A DNA stretch of 64,000 nt from Jejuia rubra (GTDB taxonomy: Bacteria > Bacteroidota > Bacteroidia > Flavobacteriales > Flavobacteriaceae). Numbering within the stretch: position 1 is the first letter of the stretch; each line of letters opens with the position of its first letter. Shown piece by piece: positions 53,753-63,082 of this stretch. The notes beneath the pieces were generated by a model. The model had not been told where the DNA came from. It made no database searches and saw nothing but the letters and a program-made list of their open reading frames with translations. The position numbers and the translations under genes are program-made. Location of the stretch: assembly GCF_042684665.1 (NCBI RefSeq), contig NZ_JBHULY010000005.1, positions 682,001 through 746,000 of the forward strand, written 5' to 3'.

Positions 53753-55630
53753 ATGAAATCGATTCAATACATATTAATAGCATTAATGATGGTAGGTTTA
53801 AGTTGTACGAAAGAAAAAAAAGAAGCTAAAGCCCAAACAAGTGATGTTGAAATAACCAAGAAAAAATACGTGGTCTACCAAGTGTTTACACGTTTATTTG
53901 GCAACACCAATACCACCAACAAACCTTGGGGTACCATCGAAGAAAATGGCGTTGGTAAATTCAATGATTTTACAGAAACGGCATTAAAAGAAATCAAGGA
54001 TTTAGGTGTCAGCCATATTTGGTACACGGGAGTGCCTCATCACGCGGTCATCAATGATTATACGGAATATGGTATTTCAAACGACGACCCCGATGTAGTG
54101 AAAGGAAGAGCAGGTTCGCCGTATGCCGTAAAGGATTATTTCAATGTAAATCCAGACTTGGCGGTTAATGTGGAAAACCGTTTGGAAGAATTTGAAGCAT
54201 TGATAAAACGCACTCACGATGCGGGCCTGAAAGTGATAATCGACATAGTGCCCAATCATGTGGCAAGAAACTACAAAAGTATTTCCAAGCCTGAAGGAGT
54301 TACAGATTTTGGAGAGGATGATGATGCCTCCATATCCTACCATAAGCACAATAATTTTTATTACAACCCGGGCGAAGCCTTTAAGGTGCCCGATTGGAAA
54401 AATGGCTATTCTCCTTTGGGCGATGAAAAACACCTTCTTGAGGACGACCAATTCCCAGAGCAACCCGCAAAATGGACCGGGAACGGTTCAAGATTGTCGC
54501 AACCCGATATGAACGATTGGTACGAAACCGTTAAGGTAAATTATGGCATTTCACCAGAAGGGAAAAAGGATTTTGACGAACTTCCCGAAGGTTTTGAAAA
54601 AGAAGACTATAAAAAACACTTCGAGTTTTGGAAGGACAAGGAAGTGCCAAATTCTTGGTTGAAATTTAGGGATATTGCCTTGTATTGGGTGGATAAAGGT
54701 GTTGATGGTTTTCGATATGATATGGCAGAAATGGTGCCAGTGGAGTTTTGGAGTTTTATGAATTCGTCTATCAAAGTGAAAAATCCAGATGCTTTTTTAT
54801 TGGCAGAAGTGTACAATCCATCATTGTATAGAGATTATATCAAAAAAGGAAAAATGGATTACCTGTATGATAAAGTTCAGCTTTATGATACCATAAAAAG
54901 CGTAATGCAGGGCAAAGGAAAAACGGATCATATACCGCCAATTTTGGAAGAGCTGATGGATATTGAGCATCACATGCTTCACTTTTTAGAAAACCATGAT
55001 GAGCAACGATTGGCAAGTCCAGATTTTGCTGGGAATCCTGAAAAAGGCAAGCCGGCGATGGTGGTTTCGGCGACATCAACAACCTCGCCCACTATGATCT
55101 ATTTCGGACAGGAAGTTGGGGAAGATGGTTCTGAGGACGCTGGTTTTGGTTCGCCAACACGCACCTCGATTTTTGACTACGTTGGTGTACCCGCACATCA
55201 GCGATGGGTGAACGACAAAAAATTCGATGGGGGACAATTGTTTGACGGTGAAAAAGCCCTGCGTGATTTTTATAAAAGATTGTTGAATTTCACCATTCAA
55301 AGTGATGCCCTAGTTGGGAATTATTCAGATATCCACAGTTACAATCGCAAGTACACCGAAGGCTATAATGATAAAGTTCTGTCCTTTGTGAGGTGGAGTG
55401 ACAATGAAAAACTGATTATAGTCGCCAATTTTGATGATGTCAATACCTATGAATTTGATTTAGAAATTCCTGAGCGTATTATTAAAAATTGGAAGTTATC
55501 CGACGGCGATTACCTAATGCGTGATGTTCTTTACCGCGAATATGTTTCAAAATTGGAGGTTGAAAAGGGGAAAGGAAGCATCAATATTCGATTGAAGCCT
55601 TTGGAATCCTTCATTTTAAAAATCAAATAG
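53753..55630 (+). CDS. GH13 alpha-amylase family lipoprotein
   Basis: A 625-residue lipoprotein with lipobox GLSC near residue 18. The GH13 regions are IDIVPNHVARNY (about 165), DGFRYDMAEMV (nucleophile Asp about 323), LLAEVYN (about 351) and FLENHDEQRL (about 416). A charged insertion with EDDDASISYHKHNNFYYNPG lies in the first half. The substrate is a starch oligosaccharide by context, though the exact product is unknown. It lies one base after the esterase-like gene and three bases before the next GH13 gene. Confidence 0.92.
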   Translation: MKSIQYILIALMMVGLSCTKEKKEAKAQTSDVEITKKKYVVYQVFTRLFGNTNTTNKPWGTIEENGVGKFNDFTETALKEIKDLGVSHIWYTGVPHHAVINDYTEYGISNDDPDVVKGRAGSPYAVKDYFNVNPDLAVNVENRLEEFEALIKRTHDAGLKVIIDIVPNHVARNYKSISKPEGVTDFGEDDDASISYHKHNNFYYNPGEAFKVPDWKNGYSPLGDEKHLLEDDQFPEQPAKWTGNGSRLSQPDMNDWYETVKVNYGISPEGKKDFDELPEGFEKEDYKKHFEFWKDKEVPNSWLKFRDIALYWVDKGVDGFRYDMAEMVPVEFWSFMNSSIKVKNPDAFLLAEVYNPSLYRDYIKKGKMDYLYDKVQLYDTIKSVMQGKGKTDHIPPILEELMDIEHHMLHFLENHDEQRLASPDFAGNPEKGKPAMVVSATSTTSPTMIYFGQEVGEDGSEDAGFGSPTRTSIFDYVGVPAHQRWVNDKKFDGGQLFDGEKALRDFYKRLLNFTIQSDALVGNYSDIHSYNRKYTEGYNDKVLSFVRWSDNEKLIIVANFDDVNTYEFDLEIPERIIKNWKLSDGDYLMRDVLYREYVSKLEVEKGKGSINIRLKPLESFILKIK

Positions 55631-55633
55631 CCC

Positions 55634-57283
55634 ATGAAGCATTTACTTCTTTTATTAGCTTTTGTATTCATTTTCAATTGTAAAGACGAAAAACAAGCCC
55701 CTGTGAAGCATGTTGAAATCCCTTTTGTCTGGGAGGGCGCGAACGTGTATTTTTTGTTGACGGACAGGTTCAATAATGGCGATACTTTAAACGACATCAA
55801 CTTCGGCAGAACCCTTAAAACTGGAAAACTCCGTGGTTTTGAAGGTGGTGATATCAAAGGGGTCACCCAAAAAATTAACGAAGGTTATTTTACTAATTTG
55901 GGTATAAATGCCATTTGGATGACGCCAATAGTTGAACAAATCCATGGAGGGACAGATGAAGGTACTGGGTTAACCTATGGGTTTCATGGCTATTGGGCCA
56001 GTGATTGGACGGCCATCGACCCAAATTTTGGCACAAAAGAAGATTTACGAGAATTAGTTGAAACCGCCCATAAAAAAGGCATTCGAATTCTTTTGGATGC
56101 TGTCATCAACCACACGGGGCCTGTGACTGAACAGGATTCGGTATGGCCAGAGGAATGGGTGCGTACGGAACCAACTTGCGATTATAAATCGTTTGAAAAT
56201 ACGGTGACCTGCACTTTGGTGGAAAACCTCCCGGACATCAGAACAGAAAGTAATGAAACGGTGGAGTTGCCTCACCAATTAGTTCAAAAATGGAAGTCTG
56301 AAGGCCGTTTTGAGGATGAGGTTGCAGAACTGGAAGCCTTTTTTAAGAAAACTGGCTATCCTCGTGCACCTCGTTTTTACATTATGAAATGGCTTTCGGA
56401 TTATATTTTAGAATTTGGCATTGACGGGTATCGGGTAGATACAGTGAAGCATACCGAACCTTATGTTTGGCAAGAGTTTAAAGATGTTTGTAATGTGGCT
56501 TTCACAGAGTTCAAAAAAAACAATCCTGATAAAGCGTTAGATGACAATCATTTTTATTTGGTAGGTGAAGTCTATAATTATGGTATATCGGCAAAAAAAG
56601 CCTTTGATTTTGGCGATAAAAAAGTCAACTATTTTGATGGCGCTTTTAATGGATTAATCAATTTTGAAGCCAAATGGAATGCAAAGGAATTACCAATTGA
56701 TGCGTTTTTTCAAAACTATTCAGATGTTCTAAACTCAGATTTAAAGGGGTATAGCGTTTTAAATTATTTAAGCTCCCACGATGACGGAGATCCTTTTGAC
56801 CCTTCAAGGGAAAAACCTTTTGAAACCGCAACGAAACTATTGCTGTGTCCAGGCGCATCGCAGATATATTATGGGGATGAATCTGCACGTTCATTGGTGA
56901 TTGAAGACACTCAAGCTGATGCTACTTTACGGTCATTTATGAATTGGGAAGCGATTCAGAATGATGCAACAACTCAAGATATTTTGAAACATTGGCAGAA
57001 ACTGGGGCAATTTAGAGCCAAACATCCTGCCGTAGGTGCTGGTGTGCATCATATCATTTCGAAAGATCCTTTTGTGTTTTCGAGATCGTTTAGCAAAAAC
57101 AGCTTTGAGGATAATGTGGTGATAGGCTTGGGGTTGTCCACGGGAAAAAAAGTAATCAATGTTTCGGGGGTTTTCACCGAGGGTGAAAAAATTCATGATG
57201 CATATTCCGGTCAGGAAGCTGTAGTTACAAATAAAACCCTCACTATTACTTCAAATTTCCCAATAGTTTTGCTAGAACGGTAA
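55634..57283 (+). CDS. GH13 alpha-amylase lipoprotein (SusG-like)
   Basis: A 549-residue lipoprotein with lipobox FNC near residue 16. The barrel starts ANVYFLLTDRFNNGDTLND. The GH13 regions are LDAVINHTGP (about 155), DGYRVDTVKHTEP (nucleophile Asp about 268), LVGEVYN (about 311) and YLSSHDDGDPF (about 382). The compact size and surface lipoprotein nature resemble SusG, an endo-acting alpha-amylase. It is the last gene of the long + strand arm, with a 277-base gap after it. Confidence 0.92.
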   Translation: MKHLLLLLAFVFIFNCKDEKQAPVKHVEIPFVWEGANVYFLLTDRFNNGDTLNDINFGRTLKTGKLRGFEGGDIKGVTQKINEGYFTNLGINAIWMTPIVEQIHGGTDEGTGLTYGFHGYWASDWTAIDPNFGTKEDLRELVETAHKKGIRILLDAVINHTGPVTEQDSVWPEEWVRTEPTCDYKSFENTVTCTLVENLPDIRTESNETVELPHQLVQKWKSEGRFEDEVAELEAFFKKTGYPRAPRFYIMKWLSDYILEFGIDGYRVDTVKHTEPYVWQEFKDVCNVAFTEFKKNNPDKALDDNHFYLVGEVYNYGISAKKAFDFGDKKVNYFDGAFNGLINFEAKWNAKELPIDAFFQNYSDVLNSDLKGYSVLNYLSSHDDGDPFDPSREKPFETATKLLLCPGASQIYYGDESARSLVIEDTQADATLRSFMNWEAIQNDATTQDILKHWQKLGQFRAKHPAVGAGVHHIISKDPFVFSRSFSKNSFEDNVVIGLGLSTGKKVINVSGVFTEGEKIHDAYSGQEAVVTNKTLTITSNFPIVLLER

Positions 57284-57560
57284 CACGTTTTATACAATTC
57301 CGCTTGAACATTTCAAATTATTTCAGAGGTATCCCCAAAAAAAAGTGAAATTGTTTCCACCGATACTTTGGAAATTTCATCAAAATTAGGATATTTGAGT
57401 CCTAGTATCTTTAATAATACAGTTGTCTTCAATTGTGTACCGTTTCTATAATTTGTGAAATGGTTTAAGAATTAGCCCTAATGACGTTTTAATAAATTTC
57501 AAAGTATAAACTCCCTGCAAACTCTTTTCATGTCCTGCAGGCATAAACAAATAGATAAAA
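57284..57560 (+). promoter_or_regulatory. Intergenic region before the SDR gene
   Basis: This 277-base stretch has no open frame. It contains an imperfect inverted repeat near 57352-57378 (GAAATTGTTTCC with GGAAATTTC) and AT-rich sequence with a weak TAnnTTTG-like site near 57453. No strong terminator is visible after the last amylase gene. The promoter of the SDR gene is expected here. Confidence 0.35.
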
Positions 57561-58331
57561 ATGAGTATTTTAAACACATTCAGTGTAGAAGGAAAAACAG
57601 CATTGGTAACGGGTTGTAAAAGAGGTATCGGAAAAGCAATGGCCGTAGGTTTGGCCGAAGCAGGCGCTGACATTATCGGTGTTTCCACATCCTTAGAATT
57701 AAGTGGCAGCGATGTTGAAAAAGAAGTGCGTGCGATAGGTAAAAACTTTAGTGCTTATCAATGCGATTTCTCGGATAGAAAGTCATTGTATGAATTCATT
57801 GAAGCCGTAAAAGCAGATCATCCTAAAATTGATATTTTGGTAAACAATGCAGGTACTATCTTAAGGGCGCCCATAGCTGAACATCCTGATGAAATGTGGG
57901 ATAAAGTGATTGAAGTAAACCAAAACGCGCAGTTTGTGCTTACCAGAGAAATTGGAAAAGAAATGGTTGCACGGGGTTCAGGAAAAATTATATTTACCGC
58001 GTCGCTCTTAACATTCCAAGGGGGGATTACTGTTCCAGGATACGCCGCAAGTAAAGGTGCCATTGGGCAACTTACCATGGCCTTCTCAAACGAGTGGGCA
58101 GGCAAGGGCGTAAATGTAAATGCCATCGCTCCAGGCTATATCGCCACAGATAATACAAAAGCTTTAAGAAATGATGCCGCAAGGGCAGAATCAATACTAT
58201 CCAGAATTCCGGCAGGTCGCTGGGGGAAACCTGAAGATTTTGCGGGCCCAACCGTATTTTTGGCTTCGGAGGCTGCATCCTATATGAATGGGGCTATCGT
58301 GGTAGTTGACGGTGGCTGGATGGGTAGATAG
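57561..58331 (+). CDS. Short-chain dehydrogenase, KduD-like (2-deoxy-D-gluconate 3-dehydrogenase type)
   Basis: A 256-residue SDR. The cofactor motif is TALVTGCKRGIGKAMAVGLAE (TGxxxGxG), with NNAGTILRAPIAEHPDEMW after the Rossmann core. The active site has Ser in FTASLLTFQGG and the Tyr-x-x-x-Lys pair in GYAASKGAIGQL. The end, VFLASEAASYMNGAIVVVDGGW, is typical. KduD acts on keto-deoxy-gluconate products of uronate breakdown, but no lyase or uronate gene is present here. The true substrate is therefore uncertain. It is a single gene after the amylase operon. Confidence 0.8.
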   Translation: MSILNTFSVEGKTALVTGCKRGIGKAMAVGLAEAGADIIGVSTSLELSGSDVEKEVRAIGKNFSAYQCDFSDRKSLYEFIEAVKADHPKIDILVNNAGTILRAPIAEHPDEMWDKVIEVNQNAQFVLTREIGKEMVARGSGKIIFTASLLTFQGGITVPGYAASKGAIGQLTMAFSNEWAGKGVNVNAIAPGYIATDNTKALRNDAARAESILSRIPAGRWGKPEDFAGPTVFLASEAASYMNGAIVVVDGGWMGR

Positions 58332-58434
58332 TAAAATACTGATCCGCTATTGGTTTGGTCAAAAATATACTTGAAAATTAGGGTTACATTTAAAAACCAA
58401 AATTATATACTAAACTAAAACTAAACTTTACTTG

Positions 58435-58473
58435 AAAAAGCCTTTATGAATGATGAATTCATAGAGGCTTTTT
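58435..58473. terminator. Bidirectional terminator between the SDR and kelch genes
   Basis: AAAAAGCCT with TATGAAT pairs with ATTCATA and AGGCTTTTT, with a short loop and flanking A and T runs. It lies between two convergent genes and ends against the kelch stop codon. Confidence 0.8.
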
Positions 58474-59792
58474 TATTTGGAAACAACTTGTATGATGAGC
58501 TTTGAATTGCCATTATAAGTGATCACAATCTGTGCTGTGTCATTTTGATTCTCCCTTAAATGAATGATTTTCAGGTACGCATTTTCTTTGCTCCCCAAAA
58601 GTGAAAGATCAAAGTTTTCGAGAATTTTAAACTGATCTCCGTTTTTCCCTTCAGACCTGATAGAATTGATAAAACTGCCCGTATTGCCTCTTAGGTTTTT
58701 TATTTTGATGATTTCGAAATCACCTTGCTTCACACATATTTTTTTTGGTCCCTTTAATTTACTCGAAATCAATGGTAATCCATTGGGAGCATCTTCGTTA
58801 TAAACCTCCATATTTAGTTGTCTGCCTCCACCGCGCTTAGGCGAACCTCCGGCAATATAGATGCCTTCTCCGGAAACAATGGTCTGTGTGCCATGTCTGG
58901 AATAGTGCATATCGGCTTTCCTTGACCAAGTGTCTTTTTCCAAATTATAAGCTTCAACACGTTTGTAAGCTGGGCCCCGTTGCTCGCCTTCTCCACCCAT
59001 AACAAAAAGTTCGTTATGGAATAGAGCCACTCCCGGTGCCGCTCGAGGTGTGGGGAGAGGTTCGTTCAAAATAGACCATTTTTTTGACTTAAAATCATAA
59101 ACATCAACTTGGGCAATCAATGGCCCAAAAACCCCGCCATCACCACCTGAGTGTCTTCCGCCCAGAGCATAAAGCTTGTCATTGACTGTTAATGCACTAA
59201 AATGGTCCCGTGCATTTGGGGCATCGGATAATACTGTCCAAGTATTTGATTTTGGGTCATATTCATCCAGCCAGTTTACATAACCGCCGTCGTGGCCTAT
59301 GGTGTTGCCACCAACCAAATAGAATTTATCATCATAGACCACCAAACCCGCGCCCCCTCGTCGTCTATCTTGTGGGATTTCAGGGCCTTGGATCCAAGTT
59401 GCTGTAGGCGGATAGTACAACCAAATAAAATCGGCAGGTTTTTCACGTGGAAATTTGTTGGTCTTAAAACTGCCAATTACCCAAATAAACCCCTCAAAAA
59501 ATGTAGCCTGAAAATGATTGAACTCCTTTGGAGCACTCCCGCCGATAGACCACTTGTCTTTTTTAAAATCATAAACATCCAATTGTTGTGCCTTTTCCCG
59601 TCCGCCAAACATATAGAATGCATCCCCTGCCTGAACAAAAGAGCATTCGTGGCGCGCCACATAGTCTTCATTTTCATCTTTATCGATCCATATATCTTGC
59701 TGTGAGTAACTTAGCTTAAAATTGGCCAAGCACAATAAGAGAAAAATATGGCAGAAGGAGAACGAGGATTTTTTTTGCATTATCGGATTCAT
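58473..59792 (-). CDS. Secreted kelch-repeat beta-propeller protein
   Basis: A 439-residue protein with a signal peptide (FCHIFLLLCLANFKLSYSQQ). An alternative start at the second Met is 59780. It has six or so kelch-type repeats such as DAFYMFGGREKAQQLDVYDFKKDKW, DKFYLVGGNTIGHDGG, DKLYALGGRHSGGDGG, NELFVMGGEGEQRGPAYKRVEAYN and EGIYIAGGSPKRGGG. A short C-terminal beta domain (ISSKLKGPKKICVKQGDFEI) follows. No oxidase copper ligands are evident, so a sugar- or protein-binding role is more likely than galactose oxidase activity. It is divergent from the 59950 gene with 157 bases between. Confidence 0.85.
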   Translation of the reverse strand: MNPIMQKKSSFSFCHIFLLLCLANFKLSYSQQDIWIDKDENEDYVARHECSFVQAGDAFYMFGGREKAQQLDVYDFKKDKWSIGGSAPKEFNHFQATFFEGFIWVIGSFKTNKFPREKPADFIWLYYPPTATWIQGPEIPQDRRRGGAGLVVYDDKFYLVGGNTIGHDGGYVNWLDEYDPKSNTWTVLSDAPNARDHFSALTVNDKLYALGGRHSGGDGGVFGPLIAQVDVYDFKSKKWSILNEPLPTPRAAPGVALFHNELFVMGGEGEQRGPAYKRVEAYNLEKDTWSRKADMHYSRHGTQTIVSGEGIYIAGGSPKRGGGRQLNMEVYNEDAPNGLPLISSKLKGPKKICVKQGDFEIIKIKNLRGNTGSFINSIRSEGKNGDQFKILENFDLSLLGSKENAYLKIIHLRENQNDTAQIVITYNGNSKLIIQVVSK

Positions 59793-59949
59793 TAATGTTG
59801 CTTTAGGCCGTTAATGTGCCTTTATCATTGTAATGATTAAAAATTGTAACAATAGAGAACGTTTGATTGTATTTTGTTGAAAATACAATTTATTATCTTA
59901 ATTTGTCCCTTTAGATTTACTGAATGGTTCAACCGCTAAAAAAAAGCAA

Positions 59950-61128
59950 ATGAAAAATAGAGTATTGTTTTTAGTATTATGTGTTTTACTAAACATTGGC
60001 ATTGCCCTAGGGCAGTCAAAAGAAGATAGTGTTAACAGTGAAGCCGTTTCGAAAGCCTGGAATTTAAGGGCGGTGAGCGATTTTGAATTAGCGCAAGGTG
60101 GGAAGGCGACATATTATAAAGATAAGCGAAATGGTGCTCTGGCCGTGAATGCTGCGGATAAATCTCAGAGAGATGTGTTTGCAAGCGCTGAAATTACTTT
60201 TGAAGGCAAATCTGGGTTCTACAAGCCATTTTTGCGCACAATGACCGAAAATGATGGTGAATCTGTGTATAAAATTTCGGTGAATGGAAATGAGATTAGA
60301 ACCATTACAAACCCGAAAACCAAGGCACCTTTTGAAAGGGTAACCCACGATTTGGACGTAATTATGTTGAATACAAATGATATCGTTGAAATTCAATCTA
60401 AAGCAGTTACCAATGGTGAAATCCCTGAAAATGATGGCACTGCTTGGTCCCGGGGGCGCTGGACGGGCTTGGATCTTATCCCGAAAGAACTACTATCAAA
60501 CAAAAAGGAATTCCTGCAAGCCTTACTAAAGGATGTGGTGCCGTTTGAAGAAAATGAAGGTCTTTTAGAGGTTGAGGCTGAGGATTTTCACCATAAATCC
60601 AATAATGGGTCGCCTCGTGACTGGTACGTGAGGTCCAAAACAAGTATTGTCCCAATTAAAGACGTTATCTTGGAGGATCATGCCGATTCAGCAAGCGGAG
60701 AAGCTTATCTTGAAGCTTTACCTGATACACGGGTGACGCACGATGATACACTCGTTAAAAATGAGAATTTTTTCGGGGTTCCTGGGACTGGTGGAACGGT
60801 TTCTTATAAAGTTAAAATACAAAACCCCGGCACTTATTACGTATGGGTTAGGGCATATTCTACAGGAAGTGAGGATAATGGTTTGCATGTTGGTTTAGAT
60901 GGAGAATGGCCGGAAAGTGGTGCAAGAATGCAATGGTGTAAAGGGAAAAATTCTTGGACCTGGTCTTCAGCACAACGAACAAAAGAAAAACATTGTGGTA
61001 TTCCTCAAAAAATAACTTTAAATATCAAGGAAAAAGGCATTCACTACATCACTTTTTCCATGCGGGAGGACGGTTTTGAGTTTGATAAGTTTATCCTTTC
61101 CAAAGCTGCCGATTTTAGGCCCGAATAA
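59950..61128 (+). CDS. Secreted carbohydrate-binding-like protein with GH115 C-terminal-type domain
   Basis: A 392-residue protein with a signal peptide (VLFLVLCVLLNIGIALGQ). The first 180 residues form an uncharacterised beta domain. From about residue 205 it resembles the C-terminal domain seen in GH115 enzymes, with VEAEDFHHKSNNGSP, GTGGTVSYKVKIQNPGTYYVWVRAY, STGSEDNGLHVGLDGEWPES and the end GIHYITFSMREDGFEFDKFIL. That domain is a likely carbohydrate-binding sandwich. There is no catalytic domain. It is divergent from the kelch gene, and a weak -7 site (TTAATTTG) lies about 50 bases upstream. Confidence 0.75.
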   Translation: MKNRVLFLVLCVLLNIGIALGQSKEDSVNSEAVSKAWNLRAVSDFELAQGGKATYYKDKRNGALAVNAADKSQRDVFASAEITFEGKSGFYKPFLRTMTENDGESVYKISVNGNEIRTITNPKTKAPFERVTHDLDVIMLNTNDIVEIQSKAVTNGEIPENDGTAWSRGRWTGLDLIPKELLSNKKEFLQALLKDVVPFEENEGLLEVEAEDFHHKSNNGSPRDWYVRSKTSIVPIKDVILEDHADSASGEAYLEALPDTRVTHDDTLVKNENFFGVPGTGGTVSYKVKIQNPGTYYVWVRAYSTGSEDNGLHVGLDGEWPESGARMQWCKGKNSWTWSSAQRTKEKHCGIPQKITLNIKEKGIHYITFSMREDGFEFDKFILSKAADFRPE

Positions 61129-61241
61129 TTTTTTTACGCTCTGCTTTTTGTGTAAAACCCTTATTTTTCAGGTGTTTGGTTAAATGGATTTACAAAACCA
61201 AATAGAACGTTAATACCCTTTTTTTATGTACTTAATTTCAT

Positions 61242-61249
61242 TACTTTTG
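61242..61249 (+). promoter_or_regulatory. Candidate -7 element of the FKBP gene
   Basis: TACTTTTG matches TAnnTTTG and lies 28 bases before the ATG at 61277. Its position supports that start over an in-frame upstream start at 61226. Confidence 0.45.
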
Positions 61250-61276
61250 GCGGAATTTAAAAAACAAGAAAGGATT

Positions 61277-62011
61277 ATGAAACTTATTAAATTATCAATT
61301 ATAGCGTTAGTGATAAGCTTTGCGTCATGCCAAAACAAGCCTGGAGCGGTTAGCAAAGATGCGCTAAAAACCGAAATAGACTCTGTAAGCTATGCCATAG
61401 GAATGGATGTAGGAAACAGTGTGAGTTCAAATTTTGAAAACATCAATAACGATCTGTTTATTGCAGGTTATATGAATGTTTTGGATTCAGCAGAAGTATT
61501 GATAGATAAGGATGAGGCTGCAAATATAGTACAAGGTTATTTTCAAAAAAATCGTGAGAAAATCATGAAAAGGCAACAGGAAATCGCCGCTAAAAAAGCT
61601 GAGAAGGCATTTGGACATATCAAGACTGAAGGCGAAGAGTTCTTAAAGAAGAATGTAGAAAATCCTGATGTTAAAACCACTGACAGTGGACTGCAGTATA
61701 TTGTTTTGAAAGAAGGTAATGGTGAAAAACCAACCACTGCTGATAGGGTAAAGGTACATTATCACGGTACTTTGATTGATGGTACTGTTTTTGACAGTTC
61801 TGTTGATAGAGGGACACCAACCGATTTTGGAGTAACTCAAGTGATTAAAGGTTGGACTGAAGGTTTGCAATTAATGAACGAGGGGGCCAAATATAAATTT
61901 TTCATTCCTCAGGAATTGGCTTACGGTGCGAGACAATCTGGACCAAACATCAAGCCATTCTCTATGTTGATTTTTGAGGTTGAGTTATTGGAGATTTTAG
62001 ATAAAAAATAG
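61277..62011 (+). CDS. FKBP-type peptidyl-prolyl isomerase lipoprotein (FkpA/Mip-like)
   Basis: From ATG 61277 the protein has 244 residues. The signal peptide ends FASC near residue 17, giving a lipid-anchored form. A helical dimerisation region (KDALKTEIDSVSYAIGMDVGNSV to AAKKAEKAFGHIKTEG) precedes the FKBP domain. That domain begins TDSGLQYIVLKEGNG, continues VKVHYHGTLIDGTVFDSSVDRGTP and ends SMLIFEVELLEI. It folds or rescues proteins in the envelope. It is followed by a terminator and then era. Confidence 0.93.
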   Translation: MKLIKLSIIALVISFASCQNKPGAVSKDALKTEIDSVSYAIGMDVGNSVSSNFENINNDLFIAGYMNVLDSAEVLIDKDEAANIVQGYFQKNREKIMKRQQEIAAKKAEKAFGHIKTEGEEFLKKNVENPDVKTTDSGLQYIVLKEGNGEKPTTADRVKVHYHGTLIDGTVFDSSVDRGTPTDFGVTQVIKGWTEGLQLMNEGAKYKFFIPQELAYGARQSGPNIKPFSMLIFEVELLEILDKK

Positions 62012-62036
62012 ATTTTATGCATATTTAGATTATAGA

Positions 62037-62065
62037 AACAGGAGGCAATTTAGCTTCCTGTTTTT
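62037..62065 (+). terminator. Rho-independent terminator after the FKBP gene
   Basis: AAACAGGA and TCCTGTTT arms with an inner GGC/GCT extension are followed by a T run. Confidence 0.8.
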
Positions 62066-62085
62066 ATTTGAGACATATTACATTG

Positions 62086-62093
62086 TAACTTTG
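62086..62093 (+). promoter_or_regulatory. Candidate -7 element of era
   Basis: TAACTTTG matches TAnnTTTG and lies 21 bases before the era start codon. A TTTG is 15 bases upstream, slightly closer than the usual -33 position. Confidence 0.45.
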
Positions 62094-62113
62094 TATTTAA
62101 AAGAAACTTACAA

Positions 62114-62998
62114 ATGGCGCATAAAGCTGGCTTCGTAAATATCATAGGCAACCCAAATGTGGGCAAATCTACTTTGATGAATGCCTTTGTGGGGGAAAAA
62201 CTATCTATTATTACCTCAAAGGCGCAAACCACCCGTCATCGGATTTTGGGGATTGTAAATGGTGACGATTTTCAGGTAGTGCTTAGCGATACCCCGGGGA
62301 TTATTAAACCGGCCTACGAATTACAGGAATCCATGATGGGTTTTGTAAAATCTGCTTTTGAGGATGCCGATATTTTAATTTACATGGTTGAAATTGGTGA
62401 GCAGAATTTAAAGGATGAAGCCTTCTTCCAAAAAATCACTAATGCCAAAATCCCTGTCCTGTTGCTGTTGAATAAAATTGATACATCGCATCAGGAACAA
62501 TTGGAAAATCAAGTGCAATTATGGACAGAAAAAGTACCCAGTGCTGAAATATTTCCCATTTCGGCTTTAGAGGGTTTTAATGTGAAGGAAGTGTTTAATC
62601 GCATTATTGAATTGCTTCCCGAGTCACCTCCATTTTATCCAAAGGATCAGTTGACGGATAAGCCTGAACGTTTCTTTATAAACGAAAAAATTAGGGAAAA
62701 AATCCTTTTGCACTATAAAAAAGAAATTCCTTATGCCGTTGAAATTGAAACTGAAGAGTTTTTTGAAGAGGAAAAAATTATTAGAATTCGTTCGGTAATA
62801 ATGGTGGAACGTGAGTCTCAAAAAGGCATCATTATCGGCCATAAAGGAAGCGCCTTAAAGCGTGTGGGCATGGAAGCTCGAAAGGATTTGGAAACCTTCT
62901 TTGATAAAAAAATCCACTTGGAGCTTTATGTCAAAGTAAATAAAAATTGGCGGAGCAATCAAAACCAGCTGAAACGTTTTGGTTACAATCAGCGCTAA
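62114..62998 (+). CDS. era: GTPase Era
   Basis: A 294-residue GTPase that binds 16S rRNA and helps mature the small ribosomal subunit. The G-motifs are G1 GNPNVGKSTL near residues 11-20, switch region SKAQTTRHRILGIV, G3 DTPGII and G4 LLNKIDTS. A C-terminal KH domain carries GIIIGHKGSALKRVGMEARKDLE, the RNA-binding loop. Length is normal for Era (about 295-300). Confidence 0.97.
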   Translation: MAHKAGFVNIIGNPNVGKSTLMNAFVGEKLSIITSKAQTTRHRILGIVNGDDFQVVLSDTPGIIKPAYELQESMMGFVKSAFEDADILIYMVEIGEQNLKDEAFFQKITNAKIPVLLLLNKIDTSHQEQLENQVQLWTEKVPSAEIFPISALEGFNVKEVFNRIIELLPESPPFYPKDQLTDKPERFFINEKIREKILLHYKKEIPYAVEIETEEFFEEEKIIRIRSVIMVERESQKGIIIGHKGSALKRVGMEARKDLETFFDKKIHLELYVKVNKNWRSNQNQLKRFGYNQR

Positions 62999-63082
62999 AT
63001 TCTAACCTTTATTTTTTGATTTCGTAACATTAGCTTTAATGTTGGGTTTCATATTTGTGGTTTAATTAATCAACAAAAAATT

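Noticed and set aside
61226..61277. N-terminal extension of the FKBP protein
   Set aside because: It contains a -7 element at 61242-61249 and would bury the lipoprotein signal peptide.
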